Origin: Microdochium bolleyi
Lineage: Eukaryota; Ascomycota; Sordariomycetes; Xylariales; Microdochiaceae
DNA: 64,000 nt
Direction: 5' to 3'
NCBI GenBank assembly: GCA_001566295.1
Contig: KQ964258.1
Span: 124,001 to 188,000, forward strand
Under the pieces are notes generated by a model that saw only the letters and a list, made by a program, of their open reading frames with translations, did no database searches and was not told the DNA's origin. Below, piece after piece: positions 44,993 to 55,292 of the stretch (positions are counted from its first letter, which is position 1; each line of letters starts with the position of its first letter). Position numbers and translations under genes: made by a program.

Positions 44993-47311
44993 ATGGCGGA
45001 GCCAACCCCGCCCGCGCCGCCACAGGCCATCTCCAAGCAGTTTTCGCAACCCATTCACCAGGCGGGTGGCGGCTTGCCTTCGTTCGAGGACGTCAAGGTC
45101 AAGCAGATACAGCCCCAGGTGTTGCCGTACCTCCAGAAGATATTTGAAAACCATGCTGGTTAGTAGCCGCCTTGCGCCGTGGCTCTGTTGGCGGTGGCAT
45201 CATCTGGAGGCCAGTTGGGCATACTGACCCCACTGCGTGCCCCAGGCCCCAACAAGACATGGTCAAAGGCCGACATCATCGAGTTCCTACATCGCGTGCA
45301 GGCCGACCGGGTCACGGATCCGTCCGGCGACATTGCTACTCAGGACGAGCTCGACTTCGATGGCTTCATCCGCTACATGAGCTCCAGCGCCGCTAACGTG
45401 CACGGCGAACTGCCCGATGTCGACCTTACCTGGCCCATGAACAGCTATTACATTAGCTCCAGCCACAACACGTACCTTACCGGCAACCAGCTGAGCAGCG
45501 ACTCCAACGCGGATGCATACAAGGCGGTCCTTCTCCGGGGATGTCGCTGCGTGGAGGTGGACGTCTGGGATGGGGACGAGTCCGATTCGGAACGCTCGAG
45601 CGTAGACTCCTCGAGCGACGAGGAGGCTAGGGAGAAGCGCACGATCCGCAAGAACAGTCGTAAGGAGAAGATTGCATCCAAGATTCCGGATTCTATCACG
45701 GATCGCCTTGATCAAACCTCCATTGGGCGGCGGCTCGCCAGCAAGCTCAAGTCGCCCGACAACACAGCACCTGATGCGGCGACGACCACGACCACGACCA
45801 CGACCACGACAATCACAGCAGGGGCTGACAATGGTGCTGGGGCTGGTGCTGGCGCCGTTGCGCCGGGGCAAGACACACTGGCGACGCCTCTCACAAAGAT
45901 CCCTAGTCCTTCGGGCAGTATCGTCGAGCCGAGAGTCCTTCATGGATACACGCTGACCAAAGAGGTCTCGTTCCGACAAGTTTGCGAAGCCATCAGGAAA
46001 GACGCCTTCACGGTGACTGACCTGCCGCTCATTGTCAGTCTTGAGGTGCACTGCAACCACCAACAGCAAGGTGTCATGGTTGACATCATGAACGAGACGT
46101 GGGCCGGTCTCTTGGTGGAGAATCCCACAGGGGAAACAACTGCCTTGCCTCCACCTGGTGACTTGCGCGGCAAGATCCTCGTCAAGGTCAAGTATGTGCC
46201 GCCAAAGAAAGAGGCCAAGGCCGCGGACAGCAGCGACGGGCTGCCGAATGATACCCAGAGTTCTGGTGCCACCACAAAGGCAAGCAAGCCACCGAAAATC
46301 ATAGAGACTCTTTCCGCGCTGGGCATCTTCACCCGCGGTGTTTCGTTCAAGTCTCTCACTCAGCCAGAGGCCAAGATGTCGACGCATATCTTCTCCCTTT
46401 CCGAAAGCACCGTCGCAGATGTCCACGACGAGAATGCACAGGCGCTTTTTGACCATAACCGGCACTACATGATGCGAACATACCCGTCCGGCATGCGCGT
46501 CACAAGCTCCAACCTTGACCCGCAGGTCTTCTGGCGCAAGGGCATCCAGATCGTTGCGCTCAACTGGCAGAAGTGGGACGAAGGAATGATGCTGAATGAA
46601 GGCATGTTCGCCGGCAGCGGTGGCTTCGTGCTCAAGCCGGTTGGATACCGTGGTCGCAAACCCATCGCGGCACCTGCTCATGATGTCAACCCCGCAAAGG
46701 AGCCGCCCACGACGCAGTCATCGCCGAACCTTGCAGGTGCCACAGCCAGCGGTAATACCGCGCTGGCGCCTGCTCCCGAGGGTGCCGCCCCGTCGGCGCC
46801 TTCACCTGGCACAACAGCATCAGCAGTCAGCCTTCCACTTGGCACCGAGCCGACCATCGCACACCAGACCGTAGATCTCAAGATCACCGTATTCGCAGCG
46901 CAGAACCTGCCATTGCCTAACAGCGACGACAAGGTATCTGGGTTCCGCCCTTACCTCAAGGTCGAGCTCCACACAGAGCCACCACACGTCTTGCTCAAGC
47001 AGGAGAACGTCAAGGCGAAAGAGGGCGAGTACAAGGCAAAGACCAAGGTCAATAAGGATAAGACGATTCACCCAGACTTCAAGGGTGAGGTCCTCTCCGT
47101 GGCCACCAAGGTTAAGCACGTGGTGCCTGAGCTTGCGTTCGTGCGGTTCCTGATCAAAGACGACGAGATTGGGCGCGACGACCTCGCGGCCTGGGCGTGC
47201 GTGCGGCTGGACCGGCTCAAGTCGGGCTACCGCTGGGTGCACTTGTTCAACCGCGAGGGCCAGGTCAGTGGCGGCGCCGTGCTCGTGTTTGTCGAGAAGG
47301 TGCTGTCGTGA
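44993..47311 (+). CDS. Phosphoinositide-specific phospholipase C, delta type
   Basis: Cleaves PIP2 to inositol trisphosphate and diacylglycerol at membranes, under calcium control. Exons are 44993-45158 and 45246-47311, 743 residues; the 87-bp intron has a GTTAGT donor and CTGAC branch. A degenerate EF-hand region ends near residue 100 (DELDFDGFIRY). The X domain runs from about 118 to 378, with catalytic His129 in ISSSHNTY and His324 in SLEVHCN. It is interrupted at about 167-285 by a Ser/Asp-, Lys- and Thr-rich insert that includes ten consecutive threonines. The Y domain follows (about 410-525: FDHNRHYMMRTYPSG, NPQ-type core, GFVLKP). A Pro/Ala linker then leads to a C2 domain (about 597-740: DLKITVFAAQNLP). 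There is no PH domain, as in many fungal enzymes. The N-terminal start is the first ATG after a CT-rich leader. Confidence 0.94.
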
Positions 47312-48298
47312 GCATGTACTGCGCATTGGCAATGCCCCGGCCGGACTCCCAAGCTTAAATGCTGGCAACCGTAGGCGCAGGGGTCTAACAGAATGAATGT
47401 TGCAAGCCGGCAAGTGTTCCACAATGAATCGGACGAGGTAAGTGCAGAGAGACCAGCGAGCGAGCGAGCGAGTAGACAGCGAAGTCAACTTCGATTTTCG
47501 TTAGATGAATCCATTAGCACTATCACCCCGCAGTGCTAATTTGCCTAGCCGTGGCGTGCAACATACTTCAGTGCCAGGTGTAAACCCCTTCGTGCTTCCT
47601 GTCGGGATTCGTCATGCTTCTGATCAAATGCCGAAAGCCCGCGCATAGAGGATCAAAAGCTCATGAGGATCAAAGGCTCAGGAGGATCAAAGCTACAGAG
47701 TGCAGTGGCTCACTGGCCAGGCGCACAACGGCTCTCGGTGCCGAGCATACCCAGGCTGCCCCGGGCGTCAGCGTTCGGGTGATGAACGTCACACGGCGTA
47801 TTCGTAGATCTGACTTCCGAAGTGCATAACAACGGAATGGCTACGCTTCACGGATGTCCGACCGGCACAACCCTCTCAGATACAAGAATCCGAGCGCCAA
47901 GGTCCGTGCGATGCAGAAATATCTTTCGTTTCATCCCTGGTATGCTTCCACGTCCTTGCGATTGCGGTGTATGCCGGATGGAAACCATGCAAGTGCCGTC
48001 ACGAGGGAGGCCGTGCCAAGAGCTTGTTTGCCTGACGGCTTGCCAATAGGTCATCTGTACGAGGAAGGCTTTGTGTGAGCGGAGTTCTGGACTGCGGGCA
48101 CCGTCGTTTCCACGGATGCCTCTGTCGATATGGTTGGTCGTCCTGCATCCGCGGGAAGTCTGGCTGCAGATGGGATCAGATAGAGGAGCAAGGTGCGCCG
48201 AAGTACTAAACCTGAGCGACGACCCCGGGTGACGAATTGGCGAGCCTGTGAAGCACCTCATTCTGCAAGCTGATCACGACAACAGCATCACTAACAAC
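47312..48298. other. Intergenic region with short tandem repeats
   Basis: No supported gene. It holds a four-unit GCGA repeat near 47455-47472 and the 17-bp repeat listed separately. Confidence 0.5.
47648..47698. repeat. Three tandem 17-bp repeats
   Basis: Units begin at 47648, 47665 and 47682 and share GAGGATCAAA followed by a GCTCA-like part. They differ at two to four positions, and the third is the most diverged. Confidence 0.85.
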
Positions 48299-49375
48299 AT
48301 GCCGTCCGTGGAGAGCTTGGACATGCCTGCCGCCGCCAACCCGGCACGGCAGCCGAGGCACTGGCTCGTCACGTCGCCGCGCACAGCGTCCAACCTGCTC
48401 ATCAAGATGCTCAACCTGGACGCGCAGGGCGTCAGACCATCGCACCAGGGAGGGTACTTCTTCAAGCCGTCGGTTTTTGTGCGCTTCCCGCTGCTCTTCC
48501 ACGATGGGCCGATCGACACCTGGGCCGAGACCAATCGGGCGGCTGTCACCGAGGTCATGCAGGAGTGCCTCGAGACCCTGCAGGATCACCTCGATGCTTC
48601 CGAGGCTAAGCGTAGCCCAGTCTTCGTCAAGGAGCATGCCATGTTCGTCAGCGACCCGTCGATCGAGTCATACTTCCTGCACCCTGAACAGGCCCCTCAT
48701 CATCGCTGCCCGGTCCTGGTCGCACGTGGCATTGCCGCACCTACCCGCAGCCAGCTCAACATCACTGCGATGCCGGATGATTTTCTACACACGTGGACGC
48801 CGACCTTCCTCATCCGACACCCGGCGCTGATGCTGCCTTCCTACTACCGGACCTGTCCGGACCACATCAAGATGGCAACCGCTGCGGCGGCCGCAGCAGC
48901 AGTCCCAGCCGGGGGGCCGTCCAAGAAGAAAAAGGGCGAACCAAGCGATCTTGAGATGTCGATGAAGTGGATCCGCGCCTTGTACGACTTCTATGCAGAC
49001 TACTTCTCGCAGCAGGGGAGAGGCGCGCCGGTGGTGCTCGATGCCGACGACATCATGCAGTCCCCATCGCAGCTGGTGCCGAGGTACGCGGAGCTGGTGG
49101 GGATGGACCCGGGCAAGGTGCAGCTGAGCTGGGAGCGCGCGAGCGAGAGGGCGATCAAGGGCTTGCTGCCGAACGAGCGGCGGATGCTGGACACCATCCT
49201 GGCTTCATCGGGCGTGGACGCGTCCAAGGTGGCGGGGGACGTGGACGTCGAGGTCGAGGTCGAGAAGTGGAGGAAGGAGTTTGGCGATGGGCGGGCGCAG
49301 AAGCTGGAGACGTGGGTCAGGGCTGCGATGCCTGACTACGAGTTCCTTCGGGAGAGGCGGATGAAACCGGAGTAG
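48299..49375 (+). CDS. Sulfotransferase-like P-loop protein
   Basis: An intronless protein of 358 residues. The frame opens at a GTG at 48248, but the first ATG is 48299 (MPSVESLDM). Near residue 24, HWLVTSPRTASN resembles the PAPS 5'-phosphosulfate loop of sulfotransferases (TxPRTxSxxL). Further on, TFLIRHPALMLPSYYR matches the usual 3'-phosphate-binding RxPxxxxxSxY region. This supports a PAPS-dependent sulfotransferase fold. An insert of eight alanines and a Pro-Gly-Lys-rich patch (KKKKGEPSD) lies about residue 198-220, between core elements. The C-terminal 100 residues are helical and charged. Fungal relatives are mostly annotated only as P-loop or sulfotransferase-family proteins, and the acceptor is unknown. 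No secretion signal or Golgi anchor is seen, so it is probably cytosolic. Confidence 0.7.
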   Translation: MPSVESLDMPAAANPARQPRHWLVTSPRTASNLLIKMLNLDAQGVRPSHQGGYFFKPSVFVRFPLLFHDGPIDTWAETNRAAVTEVMQECLETLQDHLDASEAKRSPVFVKEHAMFVSDPSIESYFLHPEQAPHHRCPVLVARGIAAPTRSQLNITAMPDDFLHTWTPTFLIRHPALMLPSYYRTCPDHIKMATAAAAAAAVPAGGPSKKKKGEPSDLEMSMKWIRALYDFYADYFSQQGRGAPVVLDADDIMQSPSQLVPRYAELVGMDPGKVQLSWERASERAIKGLLPNERRMLDTILASSGVDASKVAGDVDVEVEVEKWRKEFGDGRAQKLETWVRAAMPDYEFLRERRMKPE

Positions 49376-49752
49376 AGGGACGAGAGTGCGCTAATAGTAC
49401 GTCAAAAAGGAAATTGAAAAAGAAGAATGAGGATGGCGTGTCGAGCGCGCATGATGCACATGATGAGTCGTTGGTCGCTCCTGCCTTCGCCGAATCCGGT
49501 GACAGTGGCCGGCAGCACCCCACTACAAGCACTGTAACAAATGCCCAGTTCCCAAGCCTGTGCCTGTACCATCAAGCCTTCAAACCACAACTCTCGAGAT
49601 CCTACCCACTCCATCGCAACAGCTGCTCGCAATCGCGAACAGTCTGCTGCGCGCAAGAGCGGAATCGCCTGTCCTCGTGTGCTGTAGGCATGCAATAGTT
49701 TGGTGGCGCTCGTGGTCACAGCTGATCCCACAATGCCGTTGCGGTCGCCAGG
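49376..49752. other. Intergenic region, nuclease-gene promoter
   Basis: No supported gene and no clear TATA box. Confidence 0.5.
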
Positions 49753-52230
49753 ATGTCGACCTTTGATGGCATCATCCGCGAGTTCCCAGGAGTTCGTAGT
49801 AAGCAAACCATCCACCCAGACCTCTGTGCAGAAAACTTTCGCTGACATCGTCCAGTCGACTTCTTTCGCGGGCTGGTCGACCAGCCTGCACTGGTCTGTT
49901 TCCTAAGCCACGTCCACAGCGACCATCTTGCCGGTCTGGATGCTCTCAGAAGCTCATTGTATGCTTTCCGTCCTTGTCAACAGTGATCCACGATGCCCAA
50001 ACTAGCCGCTCACCACCATGTAGCGTTTACTGTTCGGCTGCGACAAGAGAGATCCTGCTACGCCTTGAACGGTACCCATGTCGCATCAACTACGCGCAAG
50101 GCATACTGGAGGCACGCGAGCAGACCTACCGCCAGCAAGCCAAGCTCCTGAAGCCACTTCCACTAGACACGCCGGTTCAGATCGAACTCGGCCCACATGA
50201 GCACATCCAGGCCACCTTGATCGATGCCAATCATTGCGTTGGAGCTGTCATGTTTCTCATCGAGAACGAGCACAATGCCATCTTGTACACGGGCGACGTC
50301 CGAGCGGAGCCCTGGTGGATCAACTCGATTTCTCGCAATCCGTGCTTGGTCGAGTACACCACAGGCTTGAGGACGCTGGACCGCATCTATCTCGACACTT
50401 CTGTCCTGGACAACATCCATCTACAGAGCAAGGCAGAGGGCTTGCGGGAGCTCTTGGCACAAGTGGCACGGTATCCATCCGATACCCTCTTTTGCATGCA
50501 AGCATGGACATACGGGTGAGTGTGGGTTTACATGCACGTGATGAGGCTCTGGCTGAACCCTGGACAGCTACGAAGAAGTGTGGACTGCGCTTTCGAAGGC
50601 ACTGAAGTCAAGAGTGCGTGTGCTCCTCTGTCTTCTCATGGCTCACGGGACGCTGACCAGATCGACAGATACACGTGGACAAGTACAAGATGCGCATCTA
50701 CAAGTCGTTAGTGAGCAAAGAAAAGTCGGGCAAATTCGCGATCCAGACAAATCTCAGCAAGGAGGCTCCATCCCTAGTCGGCTTCACTTGCGGGAACCGC
50801 CAGCTACCGGGATGTCTCACTCTCGACGAGGATGTCCGAATACACAGCTGTGAGAAGGGCACACCTTGTGCAACCATGCAGCACAACCCCGTGGTGTGGA
50901 TCAAGCCGATTGTTGCGCACTTAACGGACGGTCGTGATCTTCTGGAGATCGGCGTCGGCGGAGGGGCCGGAGATCTGATGAAAGAAGCGGAACTGCAGAG
51001 CTTATCCGAAGATGACGTTGCCTACCTCCTAGAGCTGTGAGTGCGACACCCGTAACTTGAGGACCATAGCTGACGATGCTCCGCAGGGCGACCGAGGAGT
51101 TGAACATCCCGAAAGAGCTGCGAGAGGATCTTGGGCTCGTTCTTCAAAAGTCTGCGGGGAGTCTCCGCAATCTGGCAGTCAATATGGACATCTCGTCATT
51201 CACTGATGACCTGCACACCACAATGAAAGACGCCCTGCACGCCATGGTCTCCAAACTCAAAGACACACATGAGCCTCTTGTTTCTGGTTCGCAAATAACG
51301 ACAGCATCAACCGACGAATTTGACGCACTAGCGGAGGTCGAGCACCCACCAAGACTGGCAGAACTGCCCAATCAAATCAGATTTCCATACGCACGCCATT
51401 CTTCACTGCCGGAACTTCGGCTCTTAGTCGAGGCGTTCAAACCCAGGGATGTCTGGCCGTGCACGGTTGACAAACGCGAATGGCTGCTACGAGGTATCAC
51501 TATGCGTGGGCTCTTTGGCGATCTCTGCGCTGACCACCAAAGTAACTTTGAGCACGATCAGCTCATGGCTAGTCTTTTTGACCTTCAATGCGATGAGGAT
51601 GAGCGGCACTTGAGAGACGATGATAGCGTGCAGGGTCAGCGCAGCCAACTGACCACATCGTCGCTTCCCACACGTGGAACATCCTCGCCACGAGCTGAAG
51701 CTTCTGCACCGCTGGTGAGCAGTCCCACACGGTCACCAACGTCATACCCGGCACTGGATGAAGAGATGTCACAAGAGCTTGGTCATTCTCCTCGACGAAG
51801 TCGTAAGAGGCAGTTATCAGGGACAAGTTGGGAGGGAATCGGCCACGCATCGCGACGTCCAGACTTTGATGCGGCATGTGACGATCATATGGGTCTACCA
51901 ACGCCTGCCCTAGCCGAACAACGCAGTTCTCATGCCACTTATCCTGAGACGAGCTCACGTCGCGCATCGAACACTGATCAAACAGAGCTCTCCAGAGAGA
52001 GAGACAATCTGAGATGCAATGACCGCAGCATGCAGCACGACTCCCAGGGCTCGGCTTCACATGACTCGATAGAATATGAGCCAATCGACATCAGATCACG
52101 GGCATTCAAAGCAGCAGAAGAGTGCATTTTTGGGGAAGCGACATGGGGTGTTGGATCCGCTGCTGGTTTTGGGCTGATCTCGACAACAGATAATCACAGC
52201 ACGCTGGACATGGAGCTTGGGAGACTTTGA
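49753..52230 (+). CDS. Artemis/SNM1-type DNA-repair nuclease (metallo-beta-lactamase, beta-CASP)
   Basis: Predicted nuclear nuclease acting in double-strand break or cross-link repair. The model has six exons: 49753-49798, 49856-49958, 50024-50515, 50568-50613, 50669-51036 and 51087-52230, 732 residues. All five introns are 50-65 bp with GT donors, and every junction restores the frame. The start MSTFDGIIREFPGVR is typical of Artemis-like proteins. The metal motif HVHSDH is at 34-39 (His34, His36, Asp38, His39). YCSAATREILL, DANHCVGAVMF (further histidine) and YTGDVR (aspartate ligand) follow, then the beta-CASP region with AWTYGYEEVW. At 449-478, the segment RFPYARHSSLPEL...FKPRDVWPCT resembles the DRMBL motif region. 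The remaining 230 residues are Ser/Arg/Glu-rich, likely disordered, as in the Artemis tail. Exon 4 is only 46 nt. Confidence 0.92.
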
Positions 52231-53742
52231 TAAGGTGAAGGCCCTGCTTTTAGACAGAAAGTGTCCTACAAGGAATGAGAGCTCTCATCGATCACATCAC
52301 ACGTTTCCTGTGGGTAGTGTGATGCTCTGGACCGCCGCGAGCCGAAACGCTGCGTTGGGCCGGCTAGTTCCTGCTAGAGCCTCGCCGTAATGGACTGCAG
52401 GATACCACCGACTAGATCATCAAGTCACTGAGATCCTTAGAGAATCGATAACTGTGATTCTGGGCTAAATCTTACCGCAAAATCAACTGCGAACCTCAGG
52501 CAGCGAAGGGTTAAAAATTTCACTCTGTACGTTATATTCGGTTAATCCATGACGCAGACGCCTGGTCCCTGGTTGTATCTTCCCAACAGCACGACGGCTT
52601 GGCTTTCACCGATCGCACGATACCAGTCATCGCCACCAAACGTTCAGCAAACACATTATGTCAAAATCCTCGCACGCCTTGCAACATTCCACCAGCTGAG
52701 GATCATGCTTGAATGCAGCTTTGAGGCTCGCACCATGATGGACCAGCAACGCTGCATCATGACAGGTGGAATGTCTGATCGTTATACCCAGTGGCGTCTC
52801 CCTCTGCATGTCAGAGGCCTCGATAGCAAAGTTGACTGACACCTTGCTCCAGCAGCCATGTTGTGACGATCCTAATCCACCTATAAAAGGCATTATCGCT
52901 GGCTACTGCAATAACGGTATCGTTTTTGCAGCATCAGACATGTCGCACCATAACGACATGCCGTTGACACTGCAGACATGAGCAGCGTCCGTCCCTTTCG
53001 CTCATAAATTGAAAGCGAAATCTCTATAAGATGGCGAGAGCATGGTAAGAGAGCATAGCGAGGGGAAATCCCATAGACATTGCACGAAATCGAAAAAGAG
53101 TGGGCAAAAGGAGCAAGGCGAGTATATAAGAAATAACCGTGATATCCAAGTTTGAACCTCCAACGAGGAGAGTCTGGACTCAGTCATCTGCATGAGGCTA
53201 AGCTTTCGATTCTGCTCTTCGGTGCATCTCCTTGGGCCATCTTGTTATCCAGACCCCAGGTCGCGCTTCCGACTTGGACGACTTCGGCCCAACGATAAGA
53301 ACATTGCAAGGTCTATGGCCGCGACTGCCTGCAGAACGTGTTGTCAGAGCCCTAAGCCCTGGATTCTGGCTCAGTCAATGCTACTGGAGCTGCCACGAAA
53401 TGGCGACTTGTCCAAGATAAAGGTTCCGAAGCAGGCTATATCGCTGAATTAGGCAGGCGCGGAGAACCCTGTATGTGCTCAACCCGACCAGGGACTCCTA
53501 GCCTCCTATCTCAGGGATAGATCCACGCTGCTTACACATCCACGTATGCCTGCCCCCAGAGTCAGCGTCTTCCCTGCAGAACCAGGAGGCTCATGACCCC
53601 TCAGGTGTTGCCTAGAGCAGCTGAGTTGTCGGGGGCATCGCTCGTGATCCGCGTTTCATATAAAAGGACATACACGAAGTTCTTGCCATCTTCCTTCAAC
53701 GAAGCAGACTTTCCAGCTTAACCGCCCCCCCCCCCCCCAATC
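52231..53742. other. 1.5-kb intergenic region and GNAT promoter
   Basis: No supported gene. The left two thirds are relatively AT-rich. The right end carries TATAAAAG and a C14 tract before the acetyltransferase ATG. Confidence 0.5.
53659..53738 (+). promoter_or_regulatory. TATA box (TATAAAAG) and C14 tract in the GNAT leader
   Basis: TATAAAAG at 53659-53666 lies 77 bp before the ATG. Fourteen consecutive C at 53725-53738 end four bases before the ATG, inside the expected 5' leader. Confidence 0.6.
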
Positions 53743-54482
53743 ATGGCCTTCGACCCCTTCCGCTCCGCGAGGTTGCACTACCGCGCTGTCGAGGACGACG
53801 ACGATGCGTTCTTGCATCAAATCCAGCTCGACACCGAGTCTCTGTCGCTCAACACTATTCACCTGCTCACCCCGCAGGGCAAGGCGCAGACTAAGAAGCT
53901 AGCCGAGCTCTTGAAGAACAATGCCCTGCTGGGCGTCATCATCTACCTGAACCAGCAGCCTGCGGCTGTCTCTGGCGATGACGAGAAATCTACCTCGGGT
54001 GCGGCCACCGGCGCAGAGCCGACACGCATCGGCTTCATCGCGCTGAGCAAGTCGCATCCCAACGGAGTGCAGAGTAAGTCTTGCCGGTCTCCGCCTGGCT
54101 CAGGATCCACAGATCCGCGCCGCGACCAATTTCCGAGCGCTGACACCGGAGACACCCAGATCGCAACACCGGCATCGCCCTGAGCATCCACAAGGACTTC
54201 CAGAACAAAGGATACGGCACCGAGGCGATCCAGTGGATCCTGGGCTACGCGTTCGTCATGGCGGGCATGCACAGCGTGAGCATCGAGACGGTCGGCCAGA
54301 ACGAGCGCGCGATGCACGTGTACGAGAAGAAGCTCGGCTTCGTCCCCGAGGGGCGCCGCCGACAGCAGCTCTGGTACCGCGGCCGCTGGCACGACTTTGT
54401 CGAGTACGGCATGCTCGAGAGTGAGTGGCGCGAGAGGCAAGAGAGTGAGGGGAAAAACTGGGCCGAGGACCCTACTGCGTGA
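53743..54482 (+). CDS. GNAT-family N-acetyltransferase
   Basis: Acetyl-CoA-dependent transferase of the GNAT superfamily (Acetyltransf_3/RimJ-like), 217 residues. Exons are 53743-54073 and 54160-54482; the 86-bp intron has a GTAAGT donor and CTGAC branch. The opening SARLHYRAVEDDDD is the usual first strand. IGFIALSK is strand 4. Across the splice junction comes NRNTGIALSIHKDFQNKGYGTEAIQ in two parts, holding the acetyl-CoA loop QNKGYG. NERAMHVYEKKLGFVPEG is the family's end motif. A Ser/Gly/Thr-rich loop near residues 78-92 is unusual but short. The substrate could be a small amine, a drug or a protein N-terminus. The TATA box 77 bp upstream supports this start. Confidence 0.92.
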
Positions 54483-55292
54483 TGGGGTCAGAAGACTCGT
54501 ATAGAAGCAGACGACATCTCGAGGACATGCACTAGTCGAGAAGAGTGACTCTTGTTGGTGGTTTCACATGCGAGTACTTGTCAATCATGTATCTCATCCA
54601 GTGTCACTTCTTGAAAGTGAAGAAGGGCAGACAAGTGACGGGTCACCGTTCCAAGTTTGTCAGTTTCCAAGATCATCGAAGATAGGGTATGCTTGTATTA
54701 CAGTGCCTTTCTCTCGTATACTAAGTTCCACTCTTGCACTGCTCCCGTCTCCGATAGATGCCCTTACATTTGGACCTTGCTCTGGGAGGATGGCGCCCGC
54801 CATACGAATGGTTTGGCACCGTCACCTGCAAACCTCTTATCTAAGCCCCTGCTCATGTTTTCGACTCTTCTCGTAGAAATCTTTACGGTGGACCACTGGC
54901 AATATCCCGATCGCGCACTTCAAAGCTTTCCCCTCCAGGCCGGAGCTCGGTACGGCGGATGCAGCATCCGAGCAGCTTACATGGGCTCCCCTGCCATTCC
55001 ACCATCAACAGACCCACGACAGCCGATGTGAAGACGCGAACCCTGCAGTAGCGGGACTTGATTCGCTGAGGCATACGATTGTCAGCCTGGGTTTGTCGGT
55101 TGATGTTGGGAAAAATCCCCATGCGCTCTTGACGTCGGTCAGCCACCTTTCGAACAGTTACTACCACAACCCTGCACACGCTGTGTTGCCACCCAGACCT
55201 GCCCTCTAGGGCCTCCAACTGATCAGAACGCGCCAATATTAGAGTGGAGTGAATCACAACTGAACAACCATCATCCGAGGACCGCTTCCGCG
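54483..55292. other. Intergenic region
   Basis: No supported gene. It holds the GNAT 3' flank and the glycosyltransferase promoter. Confidence 0.5.

Noticed and set aside
47648..47698. Short regularly spaced repeats that could suggest a CRISPR array
   Set aside because: Units are tandem without spacers, and the DNA is fungal nuclear.
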